Source: Venturia oleaginea
Lineage: Eukaryota; Ascomycota; Dothideomycetes; Venturiales; Venturiaceae
DNA length: 64,000 nt
Assembly (NCBI GenBank): GCA_013176395.1
Contig: JABMLP010000002.1
Location: 992,001-1,056,000 of the forward strand
Direction: 5' to 3'
A model generated the notes under the pieces. It was not told the origin of the DNA, did not search any database, and saw only the letters and a program-made list of their open reading frames with translations. Shown here in pieces: positions 1-11,400 of this stretch. Both the position numbers and the translations under genes were made by a program. Position 1 is the stretch's first letter; the number at the start of each line of letters is the position of its first letter.

Positions 1-471
1 CTCTATGGGACTAATGCTATTAACCGACGAGAGGGTAACCAGACGTGCATTGGCAAGCTTAGGAACTCATTAGATAGTTGGTAATGCTTTGGATCCTCCT
101 TCACGAGTTCAACCAGTTCCTGTAGGTGCAGCTTGGCGATGGATGAAAAGGGATGTGATTCCTGCGTAGTCGTTCCGAGGCTTTGCCGCTAGCGATCGCG
201 AACCAGGATGACTCGGATGAATCTTGTTCCCTGAATTACCTATTTAGGAAACAGAGAAGGTTTGTAATCGGCCGGCTTGTGAATGAGATTTCACGGCGAG
301 ATTTCGACGCATATAATTGTATATAATATAGATGCTAATATCTGTATAGACTTCCGTCACGTGCCTGCTCCAAAATGGCATTTTGAGCCGATCGCGTAAA
401 ACTACTACTTGAGACCTTGGGTCTATCAAAAGTTTCATCGCTCGCCTCTCCACCCGCCATAAACCACAACA
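1..471. other. Upstream region of SAS10, no gene seen
   Basis: No coding region can be supported here. Open frames are short and lack recognisable protein character. The last ~230 bases before the SAS10 start include an AT-rich stretch near 308-345 and probably hold its promoter and 5' leader. Confidence 0.5.
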
Positions 472-2592
472 ATGGCCGCCAAGAAAAGAAAAGCTTCCAG
501 CACTGGACCACCTAAGAAACCAGAGACCTCAAAGCTCACTGTAAATTCATACGAAGATGTCGCAGACTCGGAGGACGAGTTTCTTCTCAATCGAGAAAAG
601 ATAGCTCTGGACGAGGGCAGAGATGCTAAGAGGAGGAGGAAGATACGGGAAGGTGGTGAGTTATACATCCTTGATTAAGTCTGCTTGCTTTCTAATCCAA
701 TCCATAGAACAACTCCTGGAAGCCTCAGATGAAGAAATTCTAGCCCATGCGTCTTCCGACGAGGAGGAAGACGAGGATGAGGAGGACGATGAAGAAGTGG
801 ACGAAGAGATTGCTGAGAACCTTTTTCCTGGTGCATCAAAGCTTCTCAATTCAACGCGCGCGAGAAACCTGCACGAAGACGACTCAGATCGACTCGACGA
901 AGACGAGGATGAAGAAATGGAAGGATGGGGCGACTCGAAACAGGACTACTATGGCGCAGATGAAATCGATACCGAACAGGCTGCTCGCGAAGAAGAGACC
1001 GAAGCAAAGAGGCTACAGCAGAGACATCTTGAGGCAATGGCCGAGGATGATTTCGGGTTTGGTGAAGGCACATGGGAAGATGAGGAAGCACAAGGCGATG
1101 ATGCTCTGCGGGAGGATGGAACTGTCACAGAAGTCCTGCCGCAACTACAAATCCCGGAGAACCTTGGACCAGAAGAGAGATTGAAGGTCCTAAAGAGTCG
1201 GTATCCTGAATTCGAGCCCATTGCAAAGGAATTTGTGGAACTGCAAGGACTTCACGAGGAGCTGAAAGAGGAAGCAAGCTTGGCAGCAGAGGTGCTGGTA
1301 CAGCGAAGTGTGTTACAAGCAAAAGATGGAGTTACGATATCACAGACACACCCAGCTATTGTCAAATACCAGGCATTATCAACATATTTGGGCACGACAG
1401 CCATGTACTTTGCGGTTTTGGCAACTACCGCTGATGGAAACCCAGAGACTCTCGCGAAATCACCCCTAGAATTGCGAGACCACCCAATTATGGAAAGCCT
1501 AGTAGAAAGCCTACAGTTATGGAAGAAAGTCGAAGACCTGCCCATTCCAGACCCCGAGGACGAGCTTGCCATCATTGCAGAGATTCGTGCAGATCAAGAG
1601 AAGGCATTGGCCAAGACTACGGTGGCCGAGCCCAAAAGCAAGAAGGACGGTATTAAGCCTGCGAAGAAGGCTAAGAAAGCGAAGAAAACTACGGCAGAAT
1701 TGGAAGCAGAACTCGCGCAAGCAGAAGCCGAAGTCCGCCGAGCGGAGCGCATGCAAGAAATGGAGAAGGACCTTGCAAGTTTATCAGCACTCACCTCCAA
1801 GCCGTCACGAAAGGCCAAGAAATCGACCGCTCCAGCTCGTCTTGTCATCAATGAAGGCGATTCAGATATCGGTGACGAAACCGAACTCACCGCGCACGAG
1901 CTCGCAGAAAAGGCCAATAGGAAACGATCACTCAAATTCTACACTGCGCAAATCACGCAAAAGGCAAACAAACGTGGCATGGCAGGCAAAGATGCAGGTG
2001 GAGACATGGATATTCCTCATCGCGAGCGTCTAAAGGACAGACAGGCGAGGCTGAATGCCGATGCCGAGAAGCGCGGCAAGAAGGCGCTTCAGCTTGACCA
2101 GGAACTTGGTGGTGAGAGCGATGAGGAGGATCACAATCAAGCGCGAGCCATTCGAGGCGAAGATGCATCGGAAGACGGAGACGATTACTATGAGCTTATT
2201 TCTGCTCGTTCGAAACAAAAGAAGGAGGAGAAGAAGCTTGCGGCAGAGGCATATGCTCAAGCCGAGAAGGAGGGAGCCGTTGTGCACAAGGTTGAAGAAG
2301 TTGGCGCTGATGGAAAGCGGAAAATCACTTACCAAATTGAGAAGAACAAGGGTCTTACTCCGCACAGGAAAAAGGAGTCAAGAAATCCGAGGACGAAGAA
2401 GAGAAAGCAGTATGAGGATAAGCAGAAAAAACTTTCGAGTCAGAAGGCGGTATGGAAAGGTGGTGAAGGCAAGGGTATGTTGATCTGCCACACGTTTCTT
2501 CGTCTACAGTTGGTGCTAATGCTATTGCAGGCGGTTACAAAGGTGAATTGTCTGGTATCAAGACCAACTTGGTCAAGGGAGTCAAGCTATAA
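472..2592 (+). CDS. SAS10: Sas10/Utp3 small-subunit processome protein
   Basis: Nucleolar component of the U3 snoRNP / small-subunit processome, needed for early cleavages of pre-18S rRNA. Three exons: 472-655, 708-2474 and 2531-2592, with 52 and 56 bp introns (GTGAGT and GTATGT donors). The spliced product is about 670 aa. The N-terminal third is very acidic (Asp/Glu runs at residues ~65-150). A Sas10/Utp3/C1D domain lies at about 222-310, followed by lysine- and alanine-rich coiled-coil stretches. The C-terminal ~75 residues match the Sas10 C-terminal domain (HRKKESRNPRTKKRKQYEDK), and the last exon supplies the family ending SGIKTNLVKGVKL. Without the second splice the frame would run on into unrelated sequence to 2704. 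The start is the first ATG of a lysine-rich N-terminus. Family identification is secure; exact splice points are inferred. Confidence 0.93.
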
Positions 2593-4268
2593 ACCCCATA
2601 TGTTCGCTGCAGAGAACATCGTTGGATACCAAGATATCATCCAATCCATTTCGATGCACATCCATCAATATTCAGTCGGTTCCGGTGAGAGTTTCTTATC
2701 GTGACCTGTGGGCAGCTGACAGGAGACACGCAACCAGAAAAGGTATTATGTTCCTCTTTTTCTCAGACCTTGATGCAGATTGAGTAATGGTACGACGAAA
2801 AGCCACGACTAGGCTATTCGCTGAGCTTGCACATCTTGAAGCCGCATCGTCCGACTATCGTGAAATAGCCACGACCAGGCTGTTCGCCTTACTTCCAATC
2901 TGCTGGCATCAATCTTAGCGCACATCAAGCATAGTGCCATTCGCTGACCTTGCACATGCTGGAGCTCCAATTTGCCGGCTTCGCTTTCATTCGTCAGATC
3001 GGCAAGCGACTCCATTCTCATTTGATAGACGTCTGCACGTCTACCACATTGCTGGACTTCATTCGGGCCTGGAGAGCACGAGATCCTTAAACTCGCACTG
3101 GCTCGTGATAAGCCACTATTTTGCGGCGAGAAGGCATACCCTCCGATTCGTTTGTCGTCGATCAGTAGATTGGTGACACTTGAGCCCCGCGTTGTACTCC
3201 AAAAAATCCCTGTCGTGGAATGCGGACACCATTTGCCTTGAAGTCAGGTACAGTTCTCCCTTCTACACAGACAGCTACGCGTATAAGCAGTGAGCAATTA
3301 TCCCTCACTCACTCAACTCACAAGAAAGGGAAGGGCAGGATGGGCAACTCTTACAGATCATTCCCTTGCACCCACCGACGTCAAAATTGCATAAGACACG
3401 ATGTTTATCTCTGCTCGCTTTCCTACTAGTGCCCCACAAATTTTTCGACGCGGAAGCCTCTTACCTTCCAAATTGTCACTGGTGCCCCAATTCACACAAA
3501 CGCTGTGCCCTCATGATATCCGTTGCTACCCAACCACATCCGTCCATTTGGTACGATAAATATCACCGCTAAGTCTTTCCATTGCCCGTCAGCTTGCCAC
3601 GACACAGTCGCTTGGTGAGGTCTAATTTATCCGCCGGCGTCGTTCTGATTGTCTGGTACCGTTAGGTGGGCGTTACGGTTGCGGATAGGAGATCACTCCA
3701 CTGCGAGCTGATTGATGGGTAGGTTAAGAAAAATGTCGATCACTGGACCGTCGTGCCCGTAGCTGGGTGGACGTCACGGGGAGTTCACAGGATGTTGAAT
3801 CGTCAGTGGTCTGCTGTCTTTCTGACTGTTTGTGAGTGAGTGATAGGTATAAGCGTGCTCCGCATATCACTTATGGTACTTTTTGTTTGCCTTCACCTCC
3901 TTACCTTCACATCAATACGCGTATTTCACTGTCGCTGTCACTCGAAAGTCCAGCATCATTGACGATTAATTTGATTTTCTGGTTAGTAGGATAACACTGC
4001 ATCCAATCTTCTTGCTAGCAACGCATATCCACAGTCCTGGCTTCCTTTTCAGCTCTTGGGAATCTATAAAAGCTTTTCACTGCCACAGGACTCCATTTTG
4101 ATATTCCCTCAGCTGCGGATTGGTTATTAGACTATTTATCCATCTACATAACCTTCGAGACTCAACCTCCTCAAACTGTTGTACAAAGAGGAACGATTCA
4201 ACTCACCATCCTCACTCACGGACTCTTCACTCCATTATTCCAAATACGTTCACCACACCACGGAACCA
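2593..4268. other. Intergenic region with degenerate repeats, no gene seen
   Basis: This ~1.7 kb has only short scattered open frames. The first part (2797-2985) holds imperfect repeats. The part from ~3880 to 4268 is pyrimidine-rich and probably is promoter and leader for the downstream luciferase-domain gene. Confidence 0.5.
2797..2985 (+). repeat. Degenerate tandem repeat, period about 66 bp
   Basis: Three imperfect copies begin near 2800, 2866 and 2931. The shared core reads roughly GCCACGACTAGGCTATTCGC, followed in copies one and three by CTGA(G/C)CTTGCACAT. Copies are diverged by substitutions and small indels. No coding role is apparent. Confidence 0.55.
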
Positions 4269-5333
4269 ATGATGGAACAAATCCGCGTCAACGTCGAGCC
4301 CTCGAGCCACCACCACGCTTCACCACACATTTCGCCGTGGGTTTCTACAATCCTCTTCCTCTCACTAACAGTATGTCCCTTCCACCTATATATCGTCTCT
4401 AAAGTTCACCTTACTATTCCCCAACTCTCACATCTTGAACACAGCATAACCACCTCCACATCTCCTCTTCCTTCACAACCAACACATTCACCTACCCATC
4501 AATTTTGAAACCCAAACACAATCCCTACCTATCAACTCTAACTCTAACCACACTCATTCTAACCTGAAAAACAGATCTTCACTCACATAATCCGCACCGA
4601 CTACGACGCCTTCTGCGCCCTCGGCCCCGGTGGCACCCCCTCCAACTTCCCGGGCTACCTCCGCATAAAATTCCTCGGTCTCTTCGCCCTAAACAACCCA
4701 TACACACCCTCTCCCATCCCTAGTACCATAAACCGAACGCCGTACTTAACCAGACTAGGCCGGCGAGCAGGTGCCAGACCCATGGTAAGGGGGATCGCAC
4801 CACATCGACAATTAAACCAGAAGATTACGACGTCACTATTTGAGGTACTGAGGAGTAGGATCCAGGAATTGGGTGTCAGTAATGAAAGTTTGCGAAATGG
4901 AACGAGTTGTCTCGAAAAACACGGTCCCGGGCTTTTTGCTTTACTCCCCGTCAACCGCACAAGGCACTGCTCGGGAGAAATAATGCACGCGCATCCCTCC
5001 GATGGCTCAATGCATCTAACCATGCATCCCGCTGATGCCGCAATCGTCTTGTCTCAGGCGTGGGGAGAGCGACATCCGTTGAGTTCGGGAGGGTGGTTGG
5101 CTAGATTTGTGCCGCCAGGATTTGTGATGGTTTATGCGCCTAGGACTGAGGAAGAGGTGGAGATTGTTATTGAGATTGTCAAAGCGGCTGCTTGGTGGGT
5201 TGGTGGTATTGATGTTGATGGGAAGGGTGAGGCTGAGGGGAGGTTGCAGACGATTGAGGAAGGTGAGGAGGTTGGTTCTGGGAATGGATGTCAGTTGCCT
5301 GGATTGGTAAGGGATGTTACTGGTGGCATGTAA
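4269..5333 (+). CDS. Luciferase-domain (DUF5519-type) fungal protein
   Basis: Two exons, 4269-4370 and 4575-5333, separated by a 204 bp intron (GTATGT donor, ACAG acceptor); product about 286 aa. A hydrophobic segment spans the junction (PWVSTILFLSLT + IFTHIIR, residues ~23-41) and could anchor the protein in a membrane. The C-terminal half has the blocks typical of the fungal 'luciferase domain' family: HAHPSDGSMHLTMHPADA (~171-189), WGERHPL (~197-204) and GFVMVYAPRTEEEVEIV with KAAAWWVGG near 215-245. This family is distinct from bacterial or beetle luciferases, and its biochemical function is not established, so no activity is claimed. Two adjacent ATGs (4269, 4272) are equivalent start candidates. 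Its 3' end faces EMC5 across about 275 bp. Confidence 0.85.
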
Positions 5334-5608
5334 GCAGAGCGGGGCAGAAGGTATGAAGAAAAGTCATAGATGGCGTCAAGGTAAAGGATTTGGTTTGGGT
5401 GACTTTCAAGCGCAAAACGAAATTGGAATATGTGGCTCGAGAATCGAGAATCGGTTAAGATAGCATCTGATTTTGGATTTAGCCACATAGAAGCGCGGTG
5501 TTCTGGTGATCTATATCTATTTCGGAATTAAAAATGATACTCTCCAAGTTCAAGCAGTCATTGCTGGACTCACTACACATCCTGCCCTCCCCTTACTCTC
5601 AGCCATTG

Positions 5609-6179
5609 TCATAGCTGTGCATCACTCTTTGACCCATCTCTCACCCAAGCAGCAAATTCCTTTCTCTTTCCCTGTAACAACTGTTAGCATTGACCTCGTA
5701 CTCCCTCCCCCTTGCCTCAATATTCTGCGAGATTCAGTAGACATAACTTACCCTGACGTCCCAAAAACCCCTCCTCTCCCCATCCTCAACAAACCGCGCA
5801 AAATTACCAACACCCTGTCCCGGCTCCGCCTCGAAAGCCCTCTTCCCCGGCCCCCTTCTCTCATCCTTCTCCGCCTCACAAGCCCAAGTCCGCCATTGGA
5901 TCGGCCTCAATCCGGGCGACGCTAAAACAATACCGACACAGAGAAGTACTGTCGAGAATATGATCTCAAGAACAATGTCTGCGGGTATGGGATTGGCGGT
6001 TGATACTGCGGCATTGGAGGAGAGGATGGTGGAGGGCGTGTGGGTCAGGGAGTGTTCGTAGGAGGAGTAGACGCTATGCAATGTTAGTAAGAGGTGTGGA
6101 CAGGAAGATTTGGCGAGACGCACGCATGGGTGAGGAAAAGCAGGCCTGCCGAGTTGATAATTGTAGCTAGGAAGCCCAT
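5609..6179 (-). CDS. EMC5: ER membrane complex subunit 5 (MMgT family)
   Basis: Subunit of the ER membrane protein complex, the insertase for tail-anchored and multipass proteins; the family is also called membrane magnesium transporter. Three exons on the minus strand: 6179-6124, 6073-5752 and 5671-5609, with 50 and 80 bp introns; product about 146 aa. Residues 1-26 (MGFLATIINSAGLLFLTHAV...) form the first membrane segment, followed by the family signature YSSYEHS. The second segment is ADIVLEIIFSTVLLCVGIVL. The last exon adds a basic tail (GKRKEFAAWVRDGSK) and would be missed if the GTAAGT donor at 5751 were ignored; a GCTAAC branch site lies just before its acceptor. Phases close exactly. 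Confidence 0.9.
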
Positions 6180-6643
6180 GATGCGCTGTGTGTTGCTTTG
6201 TTGTTATGTGTGGTCGGTTGATGTACTCGGTAAGAGCTTCACTTCAAGGTGCGGAGGCGCTGAAAGCCGCCAAGCCAACTGAATCAGGAGAACAAGATGC
6301 CGTGTGAACACTTTTCCAGCAAGCTGAGAAAACCTACCCATTGAACGCAAGATCAATACGAATCTAAAGCATAAAACGCAGGTGCTCTCACAGCAAGAGG
6401 AAATAATTCAAGTAACATGGCCCGGCGTACAAGGAAAGGTGAAACTGTTGTAAGTGTTTTCAAGATCGCACTGGCGTCTTGTGTTGGTTGATTTTTTGGT
6501 TCGGCTTTTTTATGCCTGTCAAAAGGTGGTATATCTACTCATCCAGCAAAGACATGTAACCATATCCCGTCTACCATCATTCATAACCCCATCGTAACAT
6601 GATCATCATCAAAACTAGTAGAAAAGGTTCCGCAACCACATGC
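6180..6643. other. Intergenic: EMC5 promoter and eEF1B 3' region
   Basis: No ORF with coding character. Both flanking genes are on the minus strand, so this should hold the 3' untranslated region of eEF1B and the EMC5 promoter. Confidence 0.5.
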
Positions 6644-7660
6644 TTACAACTTCTGCATAGCGGCGATATCGGTGGATTGGACGTAGTCTTCGAACTCCTC
6701 AATTTCCTGCTGCAAGTCATCAAGACCGATCTTGTCGTCCTCGATGACCAAGTTGATCTGCAGTTTCTTAATACCGAAGCCGACAGGGACGAGCTTGGAG
6801 CCACCCCAGACGAGACCGTCCTTCTCGATGCCACGGACGGATGCCTCAAGACCCTTCATATCAGTCTCATCGTCTAGTATATATTAGTGGTTGCCTCATG
6901 GATGGGTGAGAGAGAAAACATACCCCATGGTTTGACATCCATAGTGACAATAGACTTGGCAGCAGGCTTGACCTTTCCAGCCTTCTTCTTGTTGTACTCG
7001 TCCAGGCGGTCTTGTCTCAGCTTAGCGGCCTCTGCAGATTCCTCCTCATCATCGTCGCTGCCGAACAAGTCGACCTCATCGTCGTCTTCCTCGGCCTCTT
7101 TCTCAGGTGCCTTGGGGTTGATTGGGAGCTCGCTGACCTCTGGGCCGTATGCAGTGAACTCTTTTGATGGGTCACCTGGGAGCGAAGAGAACTCTGATTC
7201 GAATGTGGCGATGTGCTTGTACCAGCGTGCGGCGTATGGGTACTTCTCGACTGTGGGTGCGCTCTTGATGGCTTGGAAAGTCTTGACATCGGCTTGAGAT
7301 GGGGTGTGTCTGATGAATTGTTAGTTGCTGAAGCAAATAAACTAAACCAGTCAAGAGTGTAGAATTGTGTAGCTAAATCAGAAGTGCGACTAGCGCTTTG
7401 GATAGACTCATATGCGGGGTCTTAAGCCGCTCATAAACACGGACCAAATTATATTCATCAGGAAAAGCAGGAGGGAGGGAAGATGTGATAGGGAGGGTGA
7501 GGTATGGGAGTATGGACTAACCCAAGGACGTAGCTGCGTGTCTTCAACCAGCCATTGAGCACTGCGATGAGCTATCAGTGAGTGACTCGACACAGTGCGA
7601 GGGTGGTTGAAATTGCATACCGGTCAGGCCAGCGTCGGAAACAAGATCGGTAAATCCCAT
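6644..7660 (-). CDS. EFB1: Translation elongation factor 1-beta (eEF1B alpha)
   Basis: Guanine-nucleotide exchange subunit that recycles eEF1A-GDP to eEF1A-GTP in the cytosol. Four exons on the minus strand: 7660-7621, 7561-7522, 7309-6924 and 6873-6644, with introns of 59, 212 and 50 bp; product about 231 aa. The N-terminus ([33 protein letters not shown]) is the GST-C-like domain that binds eEF1B gamma. Then comes an acidic linker ([11 protein letters not shown]), the lysine-rich [13 protein letters not shown] stretch, and the exchange domain starting VKPWDDETDM and ending IAAMQKL. The usual family length is 210-235 aa. Two tiny 40 bp 5' exons are typical of highly expressed fungal translation genes. 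The second intron uses a GTTAGT donor. It is transcribed away from RPL35. Confidence 0.95.
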
Positions 7661-7913
7661 TGTGAATGCGAGAGAGCAAAAAAATGTAACAATGGAGGAG
7701 GAGAGGGAATGTATGGGTCAGGGAGGGTTGTTGGTGGTAGTTGTTGTTAATACCGTATCCCTCCAGTCCAGAATTTTGCAGAGGCGGGAAATTACCCTGG
7801 TAACGTGATCACAGACCCCTGCTCTTTTGCATATCGCACACTTTGAATCAATTCTACCCCAAAATATCTGCCACACCCAACGTCGCCCACTAACCCTACA
7901 GCACTCTTTCACG
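7661..7913. promoter_or_regulatory. Divergent promoter between eEF1B and RPL35
   Basis: Only 253 bp separate the two start codons, so both translation genes must be driven from here. The RPL35 side carries CTAACCCTACA (~7889-7899), resembling the telomere-like TTAGGG/AACCCTA element known in some fungal ribosomal-protein promoters (Tbf1-type). An AGGGTT lies near 7723 on the eEF1B side. Factor binding is inference. Confidence 0.6.
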
Positions 7914-8471
7914 ATGGTGAGATATACAGACTCAGCCAGATGATTGCAACAACTAATTCTTCCCGCAGTCGACAAGCAAAGTTAAGGCCGCCCAGCTCTG
8001 GACGAAGAACAAAGAGGACCTCCGAAAGCAGCTCGATGAGCTAAAGAGCGAGCTTGTCCAGCTGCGCACACAGAAGATTGCCGGCGGTAACACATCCAAG
8101 CTCACCAAGATGTGCGTAGAACTGGGCGAATAAGAATGAATGGGAGATTTTGGCGGGACAAGGACTAACATAATCCACAGCCACGATGTTCGCAAGTCAA
8201 TTGCCCGCGTCCTCACAGTCATCAACGCCAACCAGCGCGCGCAACTACGGATCTTCTACAAGAACAAGAAGTACATGCCACTCGACCTCCGTCCAAAACA
8301 GACCCGTGCCATGCGCCGCCGATTAACGCCAGCCGAGTCCAAATTGAAGACCGAGAAGTCCAAGAAGAAGCAGAAGCATTTCCCCCAGCGCATCTACGCT
8401 GTCAAGGTGAGCGAGTCGGACACCGTGGAAATTCTGGACAAATACTGACAAAAACAAAGGCTTCCGTCTGA
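7914..8471 (+). CDS. RPL35: 60S ribosomal protein L35 (uL29)
   Basis: Large-subunit ribosomal protein located near the peptide exit tunnel. Four exons: 7914-7916 (the ATG alone), 7969-8111, 8181-8406 and 8460-8471; introns 52, 69 and 53 bp; product about 127 aa. Hallmarks are [66 protein letters not shown] and FPQRIYAVK. The last exon encodes only A-S-V-stop, in line with the short KA-type ending of the family. Its acceptor follows ACTGAC and CAAAG. If that intron were kept, the frame would instead end with a different 14-residue tail at 8448. An ATG-only first exon is common in fungal ribosomal protein genes. Confidence 0.95.
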
Positions 8472-11400
8472 GCGAGGATCGATCTGGAGTCTGGTCTTTT
8501 CTTCTGGTTTTCAATGGCATTGCATGGCGGACAAACGTTCCGTACAGGCTGGGGCAACGGTGTATCCTATCTACAATACCAAAAGCGCGGTCAAAATAGA
8601 TGAACTATGAACGTTTCATTGAGGAATCTTCGATACACGAATCGGCAGGCATTGCTACGGCGTGGATGAGAGAAGAACACAAATTTACGACACCCTACAC
8701 TTCCAGGCATCATATCACTCGAATTGGGCGTTATGTTTCCATGATTCGATGCTCGGAGAGTTTTCCGCGACCAGTCATTAAACACAAGGTTTTCCACCTA
8801 ATCGAATTCTGAACCCGACGTCATTTTTCATACTTGCAGTTTTCGCACGAGAACATCACCACCTTTTCTCCCAGCCCCGTCCTTGACATTTAAACCTCGA
8901 ATTATGCAGCTCTCGATACAATACCTTGCCTATATCCCTCCAAATTCCTGACATAAATATCTGCTTGCCCTTAATCGTGATGCATGGAATCTGTCATGAG
9001 ACTAATTCGCTGAGTTGTTCAACTAGCCATGCCATTAGTATTAGCCGAGTATACCTACAAAGTCCATTCCTTGACTGACGCGAAATGATAAACAACAAGA
9101 ATAAGCTTGTATGGCCAGGTGCGTCTTGTACTAATGATCGGTGTCGAGTAGTCGATCAGCGTCCTTATCTTGCCGAGTTGGGTGGTTATAACCGGCAGTT
9201 CCTTGCCTCATTCATCGACCCACACTTGTCTATCTATATATGAATATTTTATAGCGGCTAATTTTCGTCAAGTGTAACCATACGTACAACCCGCATAATA
9301 TGGGCCGTTTCTTCAGCGGAGGTGACGAGATGACTCTTATCCTATTCGACTTTGCCATTTGATGCTTGCTGACTGAGATACAGAAAGCTCATTCTCTGGT
9401 GGTCAATCCTTCAAGAATACCATGATAATAATCTCCAGCATCACTCATATCATCGAAAGACATCCCATTCCAAGGGGTTTGAAAGGTCGCGTCAGTAAGC
9501 ACTCAAATTATCGACTAGTCATCAATCTGAAGCCAATGGCGATGGCGATGGCTATTTCCTCATACCATGACTACCAGTCATTGATCGAGCCCTGGAAGGA
9601 TCTTTGTCTCTTTCAATACTCCCTCACGAGGTCTCTCATATATACTCACATCTGGTGGAAGATGATGTTATGAACTGTTGTCATGCCTGCTCGAGCTTTG
9701 GTCTTTGTTCCGTGTCTAGCCTTTACGAGTACGGCTGAGTAAGGTATAAAGACTCCGCGGGGGAGAATTGGGATTATCTGCTTGATTAACATCACGTACG
9801 AAAAAATTATCATGGTTTGGAGAGCGTTTTTGCCAAACCTGAACCAAATTCTCACAATTGAAGGGATGTTAGGAATGAAAGGGAAGAAACATCATGTTGC
9901 CACCGGAACAAGGACCAGGTATGATCATATAGTGATGTCTGTCATCGCTATCGGTTATCAGTACCTAGGTACCATCATCTTCATGACACAGGTGGAGAGG
10001 GGCATGTAGTCAGGAGACTGGCATGAATGGAGCACATAGATATTACTATCGCTAGGCTAGGCTAGATCCTCCCCTTTCAACGCCCCAGCCTTGCCAAGCG
10101 ACAGTGTAGTCGGCATCTTTACTAAATATTCCACCGACTATTGGCTGCAAACAAGGCTGAAGACCTTATCATGAATTCTATTCGGTCAGAAACTCCATAG
10201 AATCAAGTCCAGGCTCTTGATGCAGATCAGAAACCTTGAAGGTGTATTTCCAAGCGTCTATTCGCAAGTATTTCGAACTCGTGAAGAAGAAGATGATGAT
10301 ATTCGTCGCTAGGATATCTGTTTCAGCCTTGTCTCCTCTTCGACTTATAAATTCACCTCACTGTGTCTCAGTCCTTCTTGCGTCGATTCCAATAAACTTA
10401 TAAGCGAGAATTATGTCTGTAAATACGGCCACGGCATATGCTTGAGTTTATTCTTACAGTTCGTTGATGTCAATGATTGCGTGTTCCGGGTCCAGCCTTA
10501 CCAGTTCCGAAGAGTGCAACGCTGAATGTGTATAAAAGTAACACAATATCCAAACAAGAGAAGCTAAGCGATGAGGCAGGCCAAGCTTGCACCCTATGGA
10601 GAGTTGTGTTCTCTTCGTTCTGACTTATAGTCTCGATTTTAGCAATAGAGCTGCTATCTCCGACCTTTTCCCAAGCCACCAAACCACTGAAATCTGTGGT
10701 AGGGAAATTATGGGAAGATGATGATGATCTCGTCCAGTTTGATTCCAATATCTTCCAACTTCGCCACTAATTCTCATTTTCTCAAAAGTCGTCCGGCATC
10801 ATTTCTGATCGATCTCTGTATTACATACTCCCTAACGTGAGCCCACCTGGAGAGACATCCGAACTCTTTACTTTGCTAATCTCAAATCCGGAGAAAAGCT
10901 GTTTATCAACGATCAGCTGCTGTAGCCCGACTCTTCGTATATCAATTAACAGACTATATTGCCGTGAGTTGAACCGCCAGTTTCAGCCTTGTCGAAGCTA
11001 GAGAATTGGGTATAAAGTACGACCTGTCGAAAGGATCAAGATCTGAAAGAAAACCATGACTAGAATCGAGGCTAAGAAGTGGATGTCAAATGACTCACCA
11101 CTCAACCCGACCTTTACGCCGTAGAACGTACCCAACGCCTTTAATGCTTTCAGCCGCGCCATCGTTGAGGCATCCAAAGAAGAAGAATGGGTGGAGAATT
11201 TGTAGAATGTAGATAGATCTGTGCATAGCACGAGGCTATTCTTCGTCACTGAAGACTAAGTGTATAACCTCAGTTGCGACAACGGGATCGATAGGGTCCT
11301 TCGGAATACATACCATGGCAATCTTCACACCCAGCTCGGCCGTGCCATACATACGTACACCTTCTACAAGTTTTGTTGCCCATCCAAACCCATCGCAAAT

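Noticed and set aside
10998..11249. Minus-strand small frame (MARLKALKALG...) with GTGAGT and TTTCAG
   Set aside because: Several mutually exclusive splicings are possible, none gives a long or recognisable product.
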